64,000 nt of DNA from Arthrobacter sp. H16F315 (GCF_024124825.1 NZ_JAMXSS010000002.1:62001-126000), one strand, 5' to 3'. Positions 33,204 through 42,723 are shown, numbered from the stretch's first letter. Notes: generated from the letters alone by a model not told the origin. Program-made: numbers and translations.

Positions 33204-34570
33204 TCACGCCGGTAAGGTTCGTTCCCGCCACAGCAGCGACACGGCAAACACCACCGCACCCAGGCCCAGCATCACAAAGACCATCAGTCCCCAGTTGGCC
33301 TGGTTCACCCCGGTGCCGTAAAAGACACCGATCAGCACGGTAGCCATGATCGCCCCGAGGTACCGGCAGGTTTGGAATATCCCCGCAGCCACCCCACGCT
33401 CCTCTGCCCGGGTGGACACATACATGCCCTGGCTCGAAGCAATGCCGACCACCCCGTAGGGCACACCCAACAGTGCTGTCAGGGCCAGGACCAGCGGGAT
33501 GGCGAACGAGCCGGTCAGCAGCCACATCATCCCCGACGCTGTCACCAGGAGCACAACGCCGGCAATCAGCACACGCTTGACCCCAAAGCGATCAATCGCG
33601 CGGACGGCGACGGGTGTGACCACCACCGACATCGCCGCCAGCGGCAGCATCAGCAGGCCTACCATTCCGGGGCTGTACCCCCGGCTTCCTGCAACAGCTG
33701 CGGCAAGCCAAAGAAGGCGAAGTAGTAGACGCCGCTGAACAGGGCAAACCCCAGGTAAACGAGCAGCAGCGGGCGGTTGCGTCCCAACAAGCGCAGGTCC
33801 AGGAACGGGGTGGCAAAGCGCAGCTCCCGCCAGAGGAACAGCACGGCGAGTCCGGTGCCGGCGGCCAGCAGCCACCAGCGGTAGTCCGGCAGCACGTTCA
33901 GCAGCGCCATCATCGCCAGGACCATGGAGCCGACGAAGGCCAGGACGCCGGGGACGTCCGAGTCCCGCAGCAGCTCGACGGCCCGGCCGCTCTCGCGTTC
34001 CCCGTCCGGCGGAGCGAACCGCCGGACCAGGAGGATCGCCGCGACGGCCAACGGAACGTTGATCAGGAAGAGTGCCTGCCAGCCCACAAAACCCACCAAA
34101 AGACCGCCCACCACCGGCCCGACAGCGGCCGCCGAGGTATTCGCCATCTGGATGCGGCCCAGCGGCCGGGTCGACTTCACGTGCGCCTGACGGGCCAGTG
34201 CCCCCACCATCACCACGGCGCTCGGGTAGGCCGTCGCCGTGCCAAGGGCCATAACGGCCCTGGCCACACAAAGCAGGGCGAAGTTCGGGGCAAAGGGAGC
34301 CAGTGCGCAGGTCACCGCCACCAGTGCCATGCCCAGCAGGAACAGCCGGCGCGGACCGAAACGGTCGGCAAGCCGGCCCATCAGCGGCTGGCCGGCCGCG
34401 GAGGTGAGGTAGAACGCGGTAATCACCCAGGTGACGGTGGCGACGTCGAGCGCGAAATCCGCACGCAGCACCACCAGGGCGACGGCGATCATCGAGGAGT
34501 TCAGCGGGTTCAGGGCAGTACCCAGGCTCAGGCCTGCGACGGCCAGGCCGGTCCGGGGAGAGTTGCTCAC
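33204..34570 (-). pseudogene. MFS transporter (DHA-type), single-base frameshift
   Basis: Read across one missing base this is a complete 12- to 14-helix major facilitator of about 455 residues. The N-terminal part has LNSSMIAVALVVLRADFALD, FYLTSAAGQPLMGRLADRFG (motif A) and VGPVVGGLLVGFVGWQ (motif C). The frame breaks at the five-base C run 33678-33682: LPQLLQEAGG in one frame joins YSPGMVGLLMLPLAAMSVVV in the next, where one further G would restore it. The rest (GVPYGVVGIASSQGMYVSTR, RYLGAIMATVLIGVFYGTGV) is undamaged down to the stop at 33204. Likely a drug or metabolite exporter. The break is probably a sequence error or a very fresh mutation. GTG start at 34570. Confidence 0.8.
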
Positions 34571-34617
34571 GGCAACAGTCTCTCCTACCGCGTGCGGTGC
34601 CGGAACTCCGTGACGCG

Positions 34618-35385
34618 TCAGAGGACCTTGGACAGGAACGCCTTGGTCCGGTCATGCTGCGGATCGCTTAGGATCTGACGCGGTGGCCCGGCTTCGACCA
34701 CCACACCTTCGTCCATAAAGACCAGCGTGTCTGCCACCTCGCGGGCGAACCCCATCTCATGGGTCACCACGATCATGGTCATGCCGGTCCTGGCCAGTTC
34801 CTTCATCACGTCGAGCACCTCGCCCACCAGTTCCGGATCCAGGGCACTGGTCGGTTCGTCGAAGAGCATCAGCTTGGGGTCCATGGCCAGCGCACGGGCG
34901 ATAGCCACACGCTGCTGCTGGCCACCGGACAGGTGCGCCGGATAGGCGTCCGCCCTGTCGCCAAGCCCCACCCGGTCCAGCAGTTCCCTGGCCCGCTCGG
35001 TGGCTTTGGCCTTGGACAGGCCCTTCACCCGGATGGGGGCCAGGGTGATGTTCTCCACGGCGGTCAGGTGGGGGAAAAGGTTAAAGCGCTGGAACACCAT
35101 TCCGATTTCCTGGCGTTGGAAGGCTGCCTCCTTGAGCTTGAGTTCGTAGAGCTTGTCCCCCTTTTGCCGGTAGCCAACCAGTTGTCCGTCCACTGACAGC
35201 CGGCCGCCGTCTACCCGCTCCAGGTGGTTGATGCAGCGCAGGAACGTCGACTTGCCGGACCCGCTGGGGCCCACAATGCACAGCACCTCGCCGGGATCGA
35301 CCGCCAGGCTGATCCCGCGCAGCACCTTGTTGGTGCCGAAATTCTTGGAGACCCGCTCCGCCAGGACCATGGGCATGTCCGTCAT
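34618..35385 (-). CDS. Polar amino-acid ABC transporter ATP-binding protein (GlnQ-like)
   Basis: 255 residues, complete ABC ATPase: Walker [12 protein letters not shown]-loop [17 protein letters not shown], signature [15 protein letters not shown], Walker [16 protein letters not shown]-loop [11 protein letters not shown]. The FNLFPH and [12 protein letters not shown] features mark the GlnQ/HisP branch for polar amino acids. The start overlaps the permease stop by four bases (35382-35385). It energises the permease at 35382-36421 together with the binding lipoprotein at 36428-37330; the three genes form one minus-strand operon. Confidence 0.92.
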   Translation of the reverse strand: MTDMPMVLAERVSKNFGTNKVLRGISLAVDPGEVLCIVGPSGSGKSTFLRCINHLERVDGGRLSVDGQLVGYRQKGDKLYELKLKEAAFQRQEIGMVFQRFNLFPHLTAVENITLAPIRVKGLSKAKATERARELLDRVGLGDRADAYPAHLSGGQQQRVAIARALAMDPKLMLFDEPTSALDPELVGEVLDVMKELARTGMTMIVVTHEMGFAREVADTLVFMDEGVVVEAGPPRQILSDPQHDRTKAFLSKVL

Positions 35386-36421
35386 CCTTTTCCGCCAAAG
35401 TCCGTGCCGAGCGGTGCGCCCGGTATACCGGGGACCGCCGTCGGTGCCGGTTCCGGCGTCGACGGTCCCTTGCCCGTTTTCAGCCGACCGGTGCCGCGGG
35501 AGAACCGCTTTTCAATGAAGTGCTGGCCCACCATCAAAACGGAGGTGAAGAGCAAGTACCAGAGGGAGGCCACAATCAGCAGCGGCACTGGTGTGAAGGT
35601 CACCGCGGAAATACCGCGCGACACCCCGTAAAGGTCAATGCTCAACGGGATCGCCGCCACCAGTGAGGTGGTTTTGAGCATCGAAATCACCTCGTTGCCG
35701 GTGGGCGGAATGATGATCTTCATCGCCTGCGGAACCACCACAAACCGCATCGTCTGCCCCCAGGACATGGCCAGCGCCGTCGAGGCTTCCGCCTGCCCCT
35801 CGTCCACTGAGAGCAGCCCGGCGCGCACGATCTCGGACATGTAGGCGGCTTCGTTGAGTGCCAGTCCGATCACGGCGGTGATAAAGAGGTTGGTGAAGAT
35901 CTCGTTCGGGATGGTGACCCACGGTTCCGTAAACGGAATACCCAGCGTAAACACCGGATAGATCAAGGACACGATGCCCCAGAAGACCAGCTGTACGTAT
36001 ACCGGGGTCCCCGGAAGACCCAGATGTACAGCCAGGCAATGCTCTTCAGCACGGGGTTTGGTGAGAGCCGCATGATGGCCAGCAACAAGCCGATGACGAT
36101 CGCGCCGATCATGGCATAAACGGTCAGCCACAAGGTCACCCAGGCGGCCTGGCTGATCCGGCGGTCAAAGATGAATTTGCCGACGTCGGGCCAGCCATAG
36201 TCCGAGCGCTGGGCGGCGTCCAGGACAAAGACCGCCAGGCCCAGGACCAGGAGCACCGCCACCAGGATCCGCCAGGGATGGCGCAGCGGGATTGCGACGA
36301 TCTCCTCCGGCGGCGCTCCGCCGTCGTCGGTTCGGGTTCTGCCGGCCCGCGGCGTCCTGCCCGATTCCGCCTGCCCGCCGGGCTCCGCCTCAATCATCCG
36401 GTCGGGTTCCGGTTCGCTCAT
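35382..36421 (-). pseudogene. Polar amino-acid ABC permease (HisM/GlnP type), single-base frameshift
   Basis: Two overlapping frames give one normal permease. The first 140 residues have a Pro/Arg-rich cytosolic start, one helix (WRILVAVLLVLGLAVFVLDA) and the TM entry WVTLWLTVYAMIGAIVIGLL up to SIAWLYIWVFRG. The next frame continues TPVYVQLVFWGIVSLIYPVF, LALNEAAYMSEIVRAGLLSV and the EAA loop STALAMSWGQTMRFVVVPQA. The join VFRGTPVYVQ is the usual family motif, and one extra base in the C run at 36009-36012 restores it. The operon around it looks intact, so a sequencing error is more likely than loss of function. The C-terminus is Gly/Pro-rich. Confidence 0.8.
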
Positions 36422-36427
36422 GTGCTA

Positions 36428-37330
36428 TCACCCTTTGGCTGCCACGTTGAGTGCCGCCGTCTTGATTCCGCCGGCTTCCACTCCCCACTTGGACAGGATC
36501 TTGTTGTACGAGCCGTCATCGATCAACGACTGGAGGGCCTTTTGCAGGACCGGCGTAAATTCGCTGCCCTGCGCCACGGGTATGCCGTAGGGTGCCACCT
36601 CGAAGGCGGTGCCCGCGGTCTGCAGCTTGTCCTTGGTCTTGGAGATCGCGTAGAGAGTCACTGGTGAGTCGGCGCTCATGGCGTCGACCTGACCGACCAC
36701 CAGGGCGTTGGTCGCCTGGTCCTGCGCGTCGTATTTGAAGATGGTGATGGCCGGCTTTCCGGCGTCGGTGCAGGCCTTGGACTTGGCGGGCACTTCGTGA
36801 GTGTCCTCGTAGGTGGTGGCCTGGACAGCAACCTTGAGCCCGCAGGCGTCGTTAGGGTCGACCGTTTTGCCCTTCGGGGCCGCCCACTGGATTCCGGCGG
36901 AGTAGTAGTTGACAAAATCCACCTGCTTTTCTCGTTCCAGCGTGTCAGTAAAGGAGGACATGCCCATGTCATCTTTTCCCGCGCGGACGGCGGGAAGGAT
37001 GTTGTCGAAGGTGCCGATATCAAAGTTGACCTTCAAGCCCATCACCTTGCCCAGGGCGTTGGTGAGGTCCACTGACCAGCCGGCCGGCGCCCCGTTGTCG
37101 TCCTTGAATTCGTTGGGCGGGTAATTGTTTGCCATGCCCACATTAAGCACGCCCGCGCTCTTGATTTTCTCCGGGAGCATCGCGGCAATCGTGTCACTCT
37201 TTTTCACGTCGATCGCGTCCGCGGTTCCGGAGGCCCCGCCGGTGGCGGCGGGTTCACTGTTGTTCACGCAGCCGGAAAGCGAGAGCGCCGTGGCTACGGT
37301 GAGGACGGGGAGTAGGTAACGGGTGCGCAT
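36428..37330 (-). CDS. Polar amino-acid ABC transporter substrate-binding lipoprotein
   Basis: 300 residues. The signal sequence MRTRYLLPVLTVATALSLSG ends in the lipobox LSGC, so the protein is anchored outside the membrane. The family-3 binding domain is seen in AGVLNVGMANNYPPNEFKDD, GWSVDLTNALGKVMGLKVNF, DDMGMSSFTDTLEREKQVDF and GIPVAQGSEFTPVLQKALQS. It delivers an amino acid or similar acid to the permease six bases downstream. AAGGAAACC stands before ATG. The neighbouring oxidase and PucR regulator suggest a nitrogen-related or hydroxy-/amino-acid substrate, which is inference. Confidence 0.9.
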   Translation of the reverse strand: MRTRYLLPVLTVATALSLSGCVNNSEPAATGGASGTADAIDVKKSDTIAAMLPEKIKSAGVLNVGMANNYPPNEFKDDNGAPAGWSVDLTNALGKVMGLKVNFDIGTFDNILPAVRAGKDDMGMSSFTDTLEREKQVDFVNYYSAGIQWAAPKGKTVDPNDACGLKVAVQATTYEDTHEVPAKSKACTDAGKPAITIFKYDAQDQATNALVVGQVDAMSADSPVTLYAISKTKDKLQTAGTAFEVAPYGIPVAQGSEFTPVLQKALQSLIDDGSYNKILSKWGVEAGGIKTAALNVAAKG

Positions 37331-37361
37331 GGTTTCCTTAGCTGTTCAGAGATTCTCTAAA

Positions 37362-37381
37362 CTCCCGCAATCCTGCGGGAG
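37362..37381 (-). terminator. Hairpin between oxidase gene and ABC operon
   Basis: CTCCCGCA and TGCGGGAG form a perfect 8-bp stem around ATCC, after the oxidase stop and before the transporter operon, so it may terminate or attenuate read-through. Confidence 0.65.
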
Positions 37382-37408
37382 GGTGCTGTCTGCCTGCTTA
37401 TTCAGAAT

Positions 37409-38683
37409 TCATGTGTGCGAGGTGCCTGCTGCCGTGGTTTCCAGGATTTCTCCGGACTGACGGATATCCCGAAGGATTTCCCCGCCTCGAGCCTTCAACT
37501 CGGAAATACTGGAAACGCCTACTAACGTCATCGTACGCCGCAGTTCGTCACCGAAGATCTCGATAATGCGCCCAACACCCGGCGAGCCCGCCGCGACCAG
37601 GCCATACAGGTATGCCCTGCCGATCGAACAGGCATCGGCGCCGAGGGCCAGCGCCTTGAGGACATCGCTGCCCCGCCGGACACCGGAGTCCACATAGATT
37701 TCGATCGAGTCGCCCACCCGTTGCCGGGATTCCTGCAGCACATCCATGGGACTCAGCATGTGGTCCAGCTGGCGGCCGCCGTGGTTGCTCAACTGGACGG
37801 CGTCCAGGCCAATCCGGGCGGCCTTGTCGACGTCGGCCGGGTTGACGCAGCCCTTCAGCACGATTTTGCCGTGCCATCCCTGGCGCAGGGCCACCAGTTC
37901 CTTCCATCCGCTGGTGGCGTCCGAGTGGCCCAAAATGTGTTGCCACATGGACGGGGTGACGACGGACGTGGCCGCAGGACTGCGCGGATCCAGGTTGGGG
38001 AAACTGATGCCGTCCGACTTCAGGAAGTTGATCCACCAGGACGGCCGCCGGGCGATGTCCGCGATGGCGGAAAGGGTCAGCGCGGGCGGGGCGGTGAAGC
38101 CGTTGTGCAGGTCCCGCTCGCGGGATCCCAGCGCCCGCGTGTCGACGCCGACAATCAGTGTGGTGAATCCCGCGGCCTCGCAGCGCGCGAGTTTGTTCTT
38201 CAAGGCCTGGGCGTCGGAGGTCAGCCCGAAGTTGAACCAGCGGTCAAGGTCCGGGTGGCGTTCCGCGATCGATTCCATCGGTACGGTGCTGAGTCCGGCC
38301 AGCCCGTAGGGGATCCGTGCCCGGTCCGCGGCCGCGGCGACGGCGAGTTCGCCTTCGGGATGGAACAGCCGGGTTGCGCCGGTGGGAGTCAGCGTCAGGG
38401 GCAGCGCGCTGGCTTTCCCGAGCAGGCTCGTGCTGGTATCGGGCCCGGAGACCGGGCCCCAGCTTGGCATCAGTGCCCAGGAATCGAAGACGGCGCGGTT
38501 ACGCCGCAGCGTCACCTCGTCCTCAGAGCCGCCGTCGAGATAGTCGAAGATCCCGGCAGGCAGGACTTTCTGTGCAGCCTTCCGGTATTCCTCGACGTTG
38601 TAGGCGTTGGCCAGCACCCGGCGTCGGCGTGAGAAGACGGGGGCCTTCACCTGGATAAGCTGCCTGGCGTCGCTGATCTTCAA
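37409..38683 (-). CDS. FMN-dependent alpha-hydroxy-acid oxidase/dehydrogenase
   Basis: 424 residues, TIM-barrel family of L-lactate dehydrogenase (LldD) and glycolate oxidase. Visible: FDYLDGGSEDEVTLRRNRAV, LTPTGATRLFHPEGELAVAA, the FMN-site Lys in IVLKGCVNPADVDKAA, catalytic VQLSNHGGRQLDH and the phosphate-binding DSGVRRGSDVLKALALGADA, SIGRAYLYG. It oxidises a 2-hydroxy acid to the 2-oxo acid. The TTG start has GAAAGG upstream. It faces the PucR gene across 134 bases and precedes the amino-acid ABC operon, so all may respond to the same regulator. Confidence 0.88.
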   Translation of the reverse strand: MKISDARQLIQVKAPVFSRRRRVLANAYNVEEYRKAAQKVLPAGIFDYLDGGSEDEVTLRRNRAVFDSWALMPSWGPVSGPDTSTSLLGKASALPLTLTPTGATRLFHPEGELAVAAAADRARIPYGLAGLSTVPMESIAERHPDLDRWFNFGLTSDAQALKNKLARCEAAGFTTLIVGVDTRALGSRERDLHNGFTAPPALTLSAIADIARRPSWWINFLKSDGISFPNLDPRSPAATSVVTPSMWQHILGHSDATSGWKELVALRQGWHGKIVLKGCVNPADVDKAARIGLDAVQLSNHGGRQLDHMLSPMDVLQESRQRVGDSIEIYVDSGVRRGSDVLKALALGADACSIGRAYLYGLVAAGSPGVGRIIEIFGDELRRTMTLVGVSSISELKARGGEILRDIRQSGEILETTAAGTSHT

Positions 38684-38817
38684 GAAGGGCCTTTCCTGTC
38701 GCTGTCCTGCGTTATGGTTCAGCGTAGAAAGTCCCGCCCTGTGCCACTATGGAGATTCCAACAAATTGAGAGGCTCGTCATTAGTAGCAACTACCAAACG
38801 ACACGGTTGGTGCCGGC
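38684..38817. promoter_or_regulatory. Divergent promoter region of oxidase and PucR regulator
   Basis: 134 bases between the divergent starts, locally AT-rich near 38755-38800. It should carry both promoters and any PucR binding site. No clear inverted repeat was found. Confidence 0.4.
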
Positions 38818-40449
38818 GTGACCCCGGCGCCGGCGGGACAGGGGTACTCGCTGCCTACCCTTGCGGACGTCGCCCGCTCGGCGGGGTCGGAAATTGTCAG
38901 CCTCGTCGAAATGCCGGCTGACGACCGGCAGATCGTGGCGGGCTCCGTGCTTTACGACTCGACGGCCGTTCCTGCCAGGTACCCGGGCGCTGTTGCGTTG
39001 GCCATCGGGCTCTCCCTGTCGGGGAAACGGCTCGGCGTGAAGGTCCGGGAACTCAGGGACGCCGGGTACGTGGCCATTGTCTACAAGTCCAACGGCAGCT
39101 CCGACGCAGCGCTGCGCGCCGCCGCGCGTGAGGCGGGGCTGGCACTGTTCCGGGCCGCAGACGCGGTGCCGTGGAACCAGCTCGCCGAGATCATGGACGC
39201 CGCCGTCGTCCCGCACCGCCAGTCCGGACACACGCTGGTAGACATCCGGCCCGGAGACCTCTTCGACTTGGCCAACACGGTAGCAGCCCAAACCGGCGGT
39301 GCAATCGCGGTCGCTGATCCGGACCAGACGATCCTGGCGTATTCGACGCTGCCGGACCAGCCCATTGACGAGACGCGCAGGAGTTCGATCCTCCGGCTTC
39401 ATGTGCCGCATTCGGTTGAAACCGACAAGGACTACCGCCGCGTCCATGCCGCCACCGATGCGCTGGAGGTGGCGACGGCGGATCCCCTGCTCCGGCGTAC
39501 TGCCATTTCCATCCGGGCCGGCGGCTCCGTCCTGGGCTCGCTGTGGCTGCTGGAACGGGCGGAACACCACACCGAGGATGCGAACCGGATCCTGCGTGAA
39601 GCAGCCAACGTTGCCGCGCTCCACATCCTGCACAAGCGCACCACCTACGTCTCGAACCTGACCCGCCAGATAGATTTGGTCCAGCCGCTGCTGTTCGAAC
39701 CGCAACGCGCCGAGCTGGCGGCCATCAGGCTCGGGATCTCCGCGCCGTCCGTCCGGGTGGCGGCGCTGGGCGCCTGGCCGGCCGGCGGCACGGCGTCCGA
39801 AACCCTGCAATCCCGGCTCCGGCTCTTCGACGCCATCCGAACCGCCTGCGCCATCCGACTGCCCTCGGCCGTCTGCGGGTTCTCGGACAACATCGTTTAC
39901 ATCGTCCTGCCGCAGAGCACCGAATCGTCCCGGCAGTTTCAACGCACAGCACTTTTGAAGATTGTGCAGAATGCCCGGCGGCTCCTCGCCCGGCCGGTCC
40001 TGGCCGCACTGGGCGGGGCTGCCACAATCAATCGGCTCGGCGAGTCCCGGGTCAACGCCGAGCTGGTCCTGGCCGAGCTGGCGCGCAACGTCGCCGAAGG
40101 ACGCATCGCCGCCGATTCCGACGACGTCGTCTCCGACGATGAATCGCTCGGCGCGTCCCTGCAGCTGCGCCAGATCGTTACCTCGCTGACGGCGGCCGGC
40201 CAGCTGCCCGGCGCGCACGCACTCCGGATCGCGGACTACGACGAACAGCACAAGAAGTCCTTCGAAGAAACCATTTACGCCTACCTGCGCTGCAGTGGCA
40301 ACGCCGTGGAAGCCGCGAAGACCCTGGCGGTGCACGTCAACACGGTCCGCTACCGCTTGTCCCGGGTGGAAGAACTCTTCGGCCTCGATCTGGCCGACCC
40401 CGAGACGCGCCTCCTGCTCTGGCTTCAACTCTGGGGAAGGCGCAACTAG
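38818..40449 (+). CDS. PucR-family transcriptional regulator
   Basis: 543 residues. N-terminal PucR ligand domain about 10-130 (YSLPTLADVARSAGSEIVSL, GAVALAIGLSLSGKRLGVKV), middle GAF/CdaR-like part (GAIAVADPDQTILAYSTLPD and LGISAPSVRVAALGAWP) and C-terminal PucR helix-turn-helix about 480-540 (EETIYAYLRCSGNAVEAAKT, LAVHVNTVRYRLSRVEELFG). PucR proteins switch on purine, amino-acid or hydroxy-acid catabolic genes in response to a metabolite. The GTG at 38818 is the first start of the frame. Divergence from the oxidase gene makes that gene and the following ABC operon the natural targets. Confidence 0.88.
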   Translation: MTPAPAGQGYSLPTLADVARSAGSEIVSLVEMPADDRQIVAGSVLYDSTAVPARYPGAVALAIGLSLSGKRLGVKVRELRDAGYVAIVYKSNGSSDAALRAAAREAGLALFRAADAVPWNQLAEIMDAAVVPHRQSGHTLVDIRPGDLFDLANTVAAQTGGAIAVADPDQTILAYSTLPDQPIDETRRSSILRLHVPHSVETDKDYRRVHAATDALEVATADPLLRRTAISIRAGGSVLGSLWLLERAEHHTEDANRILREAANVAALHILHKRTTYVSNLTRQIDLVQPLLFEPQRAELAAIRLGISAPSVRVAALGAWPAGGTASETLQSRLRLFDAIRTACAIRLPSAVCGFSDNIVYIVLPQSTESSRQFQRTALLKIVQNARRLLARPVLAALGGAATINRLGESRVNAELVLAELARNVAEGRIAADSDDVVSDDESLGASLQLRQIVTSLTAAGQLPGAHALRIADYDEQHKKSFEETIYAYLRCSGNAVEAAKTLAVHVNTVRYRLSRVEELFGLDLADPETRLLLWLQLWGRRN

Positions 40450-40471
40450 CGTCCGGCGGCGGCCCGGGCCG

Positions 40472-40807
40472 TCAGGTCTTGATTTTCGCGACCGTCATCA
40501 GGATCGCCGAGTCCTCTTCCGCTTCCAGGCTGTGCAGCCCGTCCGGCACTATCAGCAAATCACCGCTTTTGCCCTGCCAGGACTCCTCGCCGGCCCGCAG
40601 CCGCACGCAGCCACGGAGCACAAAGACCGTCGCTTCGCCGGGATTCCGGTGCTCGCTGAGCTGCGTCCCGGCCCGAAACGCCATCACCGTCTGGCGCAGG
40701 GTCTTTTCGTGTCCACCAAACGCGGTGTCGGCAGCCCGCCCGCTGGGGGCCGCCACCGCGGCCGCAATTTGCTGCCGCGCCAGGGCATCAAGGGATATCT
40801 TCTGCAT
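40472..40807 (-). CDS. Small cupin-domain protein
   Basis: 111 residues, one cupin barrel: AFRAGTQLSEHRNPGEATVF (motif 1, with a single His and Glu), VLRGCVRLRAGEESWQGKSG and DLLIVPDGLHSLEAEEDS (motif 2 with His). The three or four metal ligands are largely present. Proteins of this size act as small enzymes or sensors; function unknown. It converges with the PucR gene and stands alone. Confidence 0.8.
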   Translation of the reverse strand: MQKISLDALARQQIAAAVAAPSGRAADTAFGGHEKTLRQTVMAFRAGTQLSEHRNPGEATVFVLRGCVRLRAGEESWQGKSGDLLIVPDGLHSLEAEEDSAILMTVAKIKT

Positions 40808-40897
40808 GGGGCCACCCTACCGAGAATCGTGTGCGCTGCCGAGGGTCCTTTGCCCCATCCCGGCCAGGAGCTGCGGCGGGGATGGGGAGCTCCCGGG

Positions 40898-41203
40898 TCA
40901 GTACACCACCCGGAAATCGCTGAACCCACCCGTGGCCCGGGAGACCACTTCGTCCACGCTCGCCACCCGTCCCGGGGCTGCCGGCGAGCGCAGCCACCGC
41001 CGGAACTCCAGTACCGCCGGCTGGGGTCCCTCCGCGGCGATGGCGACGGATCCGTCGTCGTTGTTCGTGACCGTTCCGGTCAGCCCCAGCTCCGCAGCCT
41101 TGCGCACCGTCCCATAGCGGAAGCCAACAGCCTGGACGACGCCGTCCACCCGCGCCGTCAGCCGGACCCATTCACCGGAATCGCCCGTCGGAAGCTCAGC
41201 CAT
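40898..41203 (-). CDS. Acylphosphatase
   Basis: 101 residues. The signature is RVDGVVQAVGFRYGTVRKAA, with the catalytic Arg in GFRY and the Asn in GLTGTVTNNDDGSVAI. The fold is a small alpha/beta sandwich that hydrolyses acyl phosphates. The usual V-Q-G-V-G-F-R reads VQAVGFR, a one-residue change in the phosphate loop. The ATG at 41203 is chosen over a longer frame from 41275 because the extra residues are not family-like; AGGAG is next to it but close. Confidence 0.85.
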   Translation of the reverse strand: MAELPTGDSGEWVRLTARVDGVVQAVGFRYGTVRKAAELGLTGTVTNNDDGSVAIAAEGPQPAVLEFRRWLRSPAAPGRVASVDEVVSRATGGFSDFRVVY

Positions 41204-41416
41204 GCTCCTAAATGTAGCGCCCGATATATAGCGCCCGATATGGGGCCGCCACCAGGGACGAATGCTTGTCCACATCGGGACCTTAGCCCCTTACCTTCTC
41301 GGCGCCCGGCAGCAAGGATGGTTACGTGCGCTGCGTGGACGTGTCGAGACAACGGCATGGCGCCTTGATGTGCCTTACCCTCCCGCAGCGCTGAATGGCC
41401 CGAAAGGACAATAACG

Positions 41417-41680
41417 ATGGCAGGACAATTCGAAATTTTCACGGACGCTGAGGCGAAGGTCCGTTTCCGGCTCCTCGGAGCCGACGGTTCGGTGTTGGCG
41501 ATCTCCAGGTCCTTTGAGGACAAACGGTCGGCCGTAGCGGGCATTACGGCGGTGCGCGAATGCGCCGGCACCGGCTTGGTCAAGGAGGCCCGCTCCCACG
41601 CCCGGGCCGGCACCGGCGGCACCCGGCCGGGCCAACCCGCACCGTATCCTCGCCGGCACCGGCCCATCCCCGCCGCCTAA
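41417..41680 (+). CDS. DUF1508 (YegP-like) protein
   Basis: 87 residues. A single DUF1508 unit: FEIFTDAEAKVRFRLLGADG, SVLAISRSFEDKRSAVAGIT, AVRECAGTGLV, followed by a basic Arg/Pro-rich tail. Such small proteins occur in one or two copies in many bacteria and have no firm function. ATG is preceded by AAAGGACAATAACG. It is 80 bases before the ABC exporter genes and might be cotranscribed. Confidence 0.8.
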   Translation: MAGQFEIFTDAEAKVRFRLLGADGSVLAISRSFEDKRSAVAGITAVRECAGTGLVKEARSHARAGTGGTRPGQPAPYPRRHRPIPAA

Positions 41681-41700
41681 GCGGCGCAACGACACATCGC

Positions 41701-41760
41701 CGGGCGGCAAGCCCGGCACCATCGGGAGCCCGGGCGGCAAGCCCGGCACCATCGGGAGCC
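41701..41760 (+). repeat. Perfect 30-bp tandem duplication upstream of ABC ATPase gene
   Basis: Two identical, directly adjacent 30-bp units (41701-41730 and 41731-41760), each ending in ATCGGGAGCC. The GGGAG of the second unit serves as ribosome-binding site for the ATG at 41764, so the duplication copied the translation-initiation signal. Confidence 0.9.
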
Positions 41761-41763
41761 ACA

Positions 41764-42720
41764 ATGGCCGAAGCTAGGGTCCACATCAGCGGCTTCCGGA
41801 TGGACTTCGGCGACACCACAGTGGTTCGCGACCTGTCCTTTGACGTACAAGCCGGCGAGACATTCGGTTTCCTCGGCAGCAACGGCTCCGGCAAAACCAC
41901 CACCATCCGGGCCCTGCTCGGCATCTACGAGCCCACCGCCGGCACCCTCCACGTCAACGGCCGGGAGTTCAAACCGGAGCACGGCGACCGGCTGGGTTAC
42001 CTTCCCGAAGAGCGCGGGCTGTACAAAAAGGAAAAGGTCATCGACATCATGACCTATTTTGGCCGGCTCAAAGGTATGGAGCGGCGCGCCGCGAAGCAGT
42101 GGTCGCTCGAGTACCTGGACCGGGTGGCGCTGGCGGACCGGGCCTCCACAGTGCTGGACAAGCTCTCCAGCGGTCAGCAGCAAAAGGTCCAGCTCGGCGT
42201 CACCATCATGAACAAGCCGGAGCTGCTGATCCTGGACGAACCCACCAAGGGCTTCGATCCGGTCAACCGGCGACTGCTGATGGACATCATCGAGGAACAG
42301 AAACTTGCCGGTGCCACGGTGGTGATGGTGACCCACCAAATGGAAGAAGTGGAGCGGCTTTGCGACCGGGTCATCCTGCTCAAGGACGGTACCGCCGAAG
42401 CCTACGGCACCATCGATGAGGTGCAGAACAAGTACGGCGGCCGCATCATCCGGATCCGGCACGGCGGGACCATCCCGCCTTCGCCGCACTACGAGGTGAT
42501 GCTCCACCAGACCAACTATGCGGAGCTCTCCATCACCGATGCCAGCGACGAGGCCAGCATCCTTAAGGACCTGGTTTACGCCGGCGTCAGCGTGCGGAGC
42601 TTCACCACCACCAAGATTTCCCTCGAAGACATCTTCATCCGGGTCTACGGTGACCAGAACACGGCGGCCGCTTCCGGGGCAGCCGGAACCGCGCCGTCGC
42701 GGAAGCGGGAAGGAACGTAA
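41764..42720 (+). CDS. ABC exporter ATP-binding protein (NatA-like)
   Basis: 318 residues. ABC ATPase domain: Walker A GSNGSGKTTTIRALLG, signature LSSGQQQKVQLGVTI, Walker B LLILDEPTKGFDPVN, H-loop VTHQMEEVE. The C-terminal 90 residues (about 215-305) form the extra DUF4162-type domain of NatA-like exporters (YEVMLHQTNYAELSITDASD). It pairs with the permease gene four bases downstream. Substrate may be sodium, a drug or a lipid; not predictable. ATG at 41764 follows GGGAG from the tandem duplication. Confidence 0.88.
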   Translation: MAEARVHISGFRMDFGDTTVVRDLSFDVQAGETFGFLGSNGSGKTTTIRALLGIYEPTAGTLHVNGREFKPEHGDRLGYLPEERGLYKKEKVIDIMTYFGRLKGMERRAAKQWSLEYLDRVALADRASTVLDKLSSGQQQKVQLGVTIMNKPELLILDEPTKGFDPVNRRLLMDIIEEQKLAGATVVMVTHQMEEVERLCDRVILLKDGTAEAYGTIDEVQNKYGGRIIRIRHGGTIPPSPHYEVMLHQTNYAELSITDASDEASILKDLVYAGVSVRSFTTTKISLEDIFIRVYGDQNTAAASGAAGTAPSRKREGT

Positions 42721-42723
42721 CCG

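Noticed and set aside
38791..40428. Minus-strand 545-codon frame opposite PucR
   Set aside because: Same antisense effect; PucR domains and the helix-turn-helix are on the plus strand.
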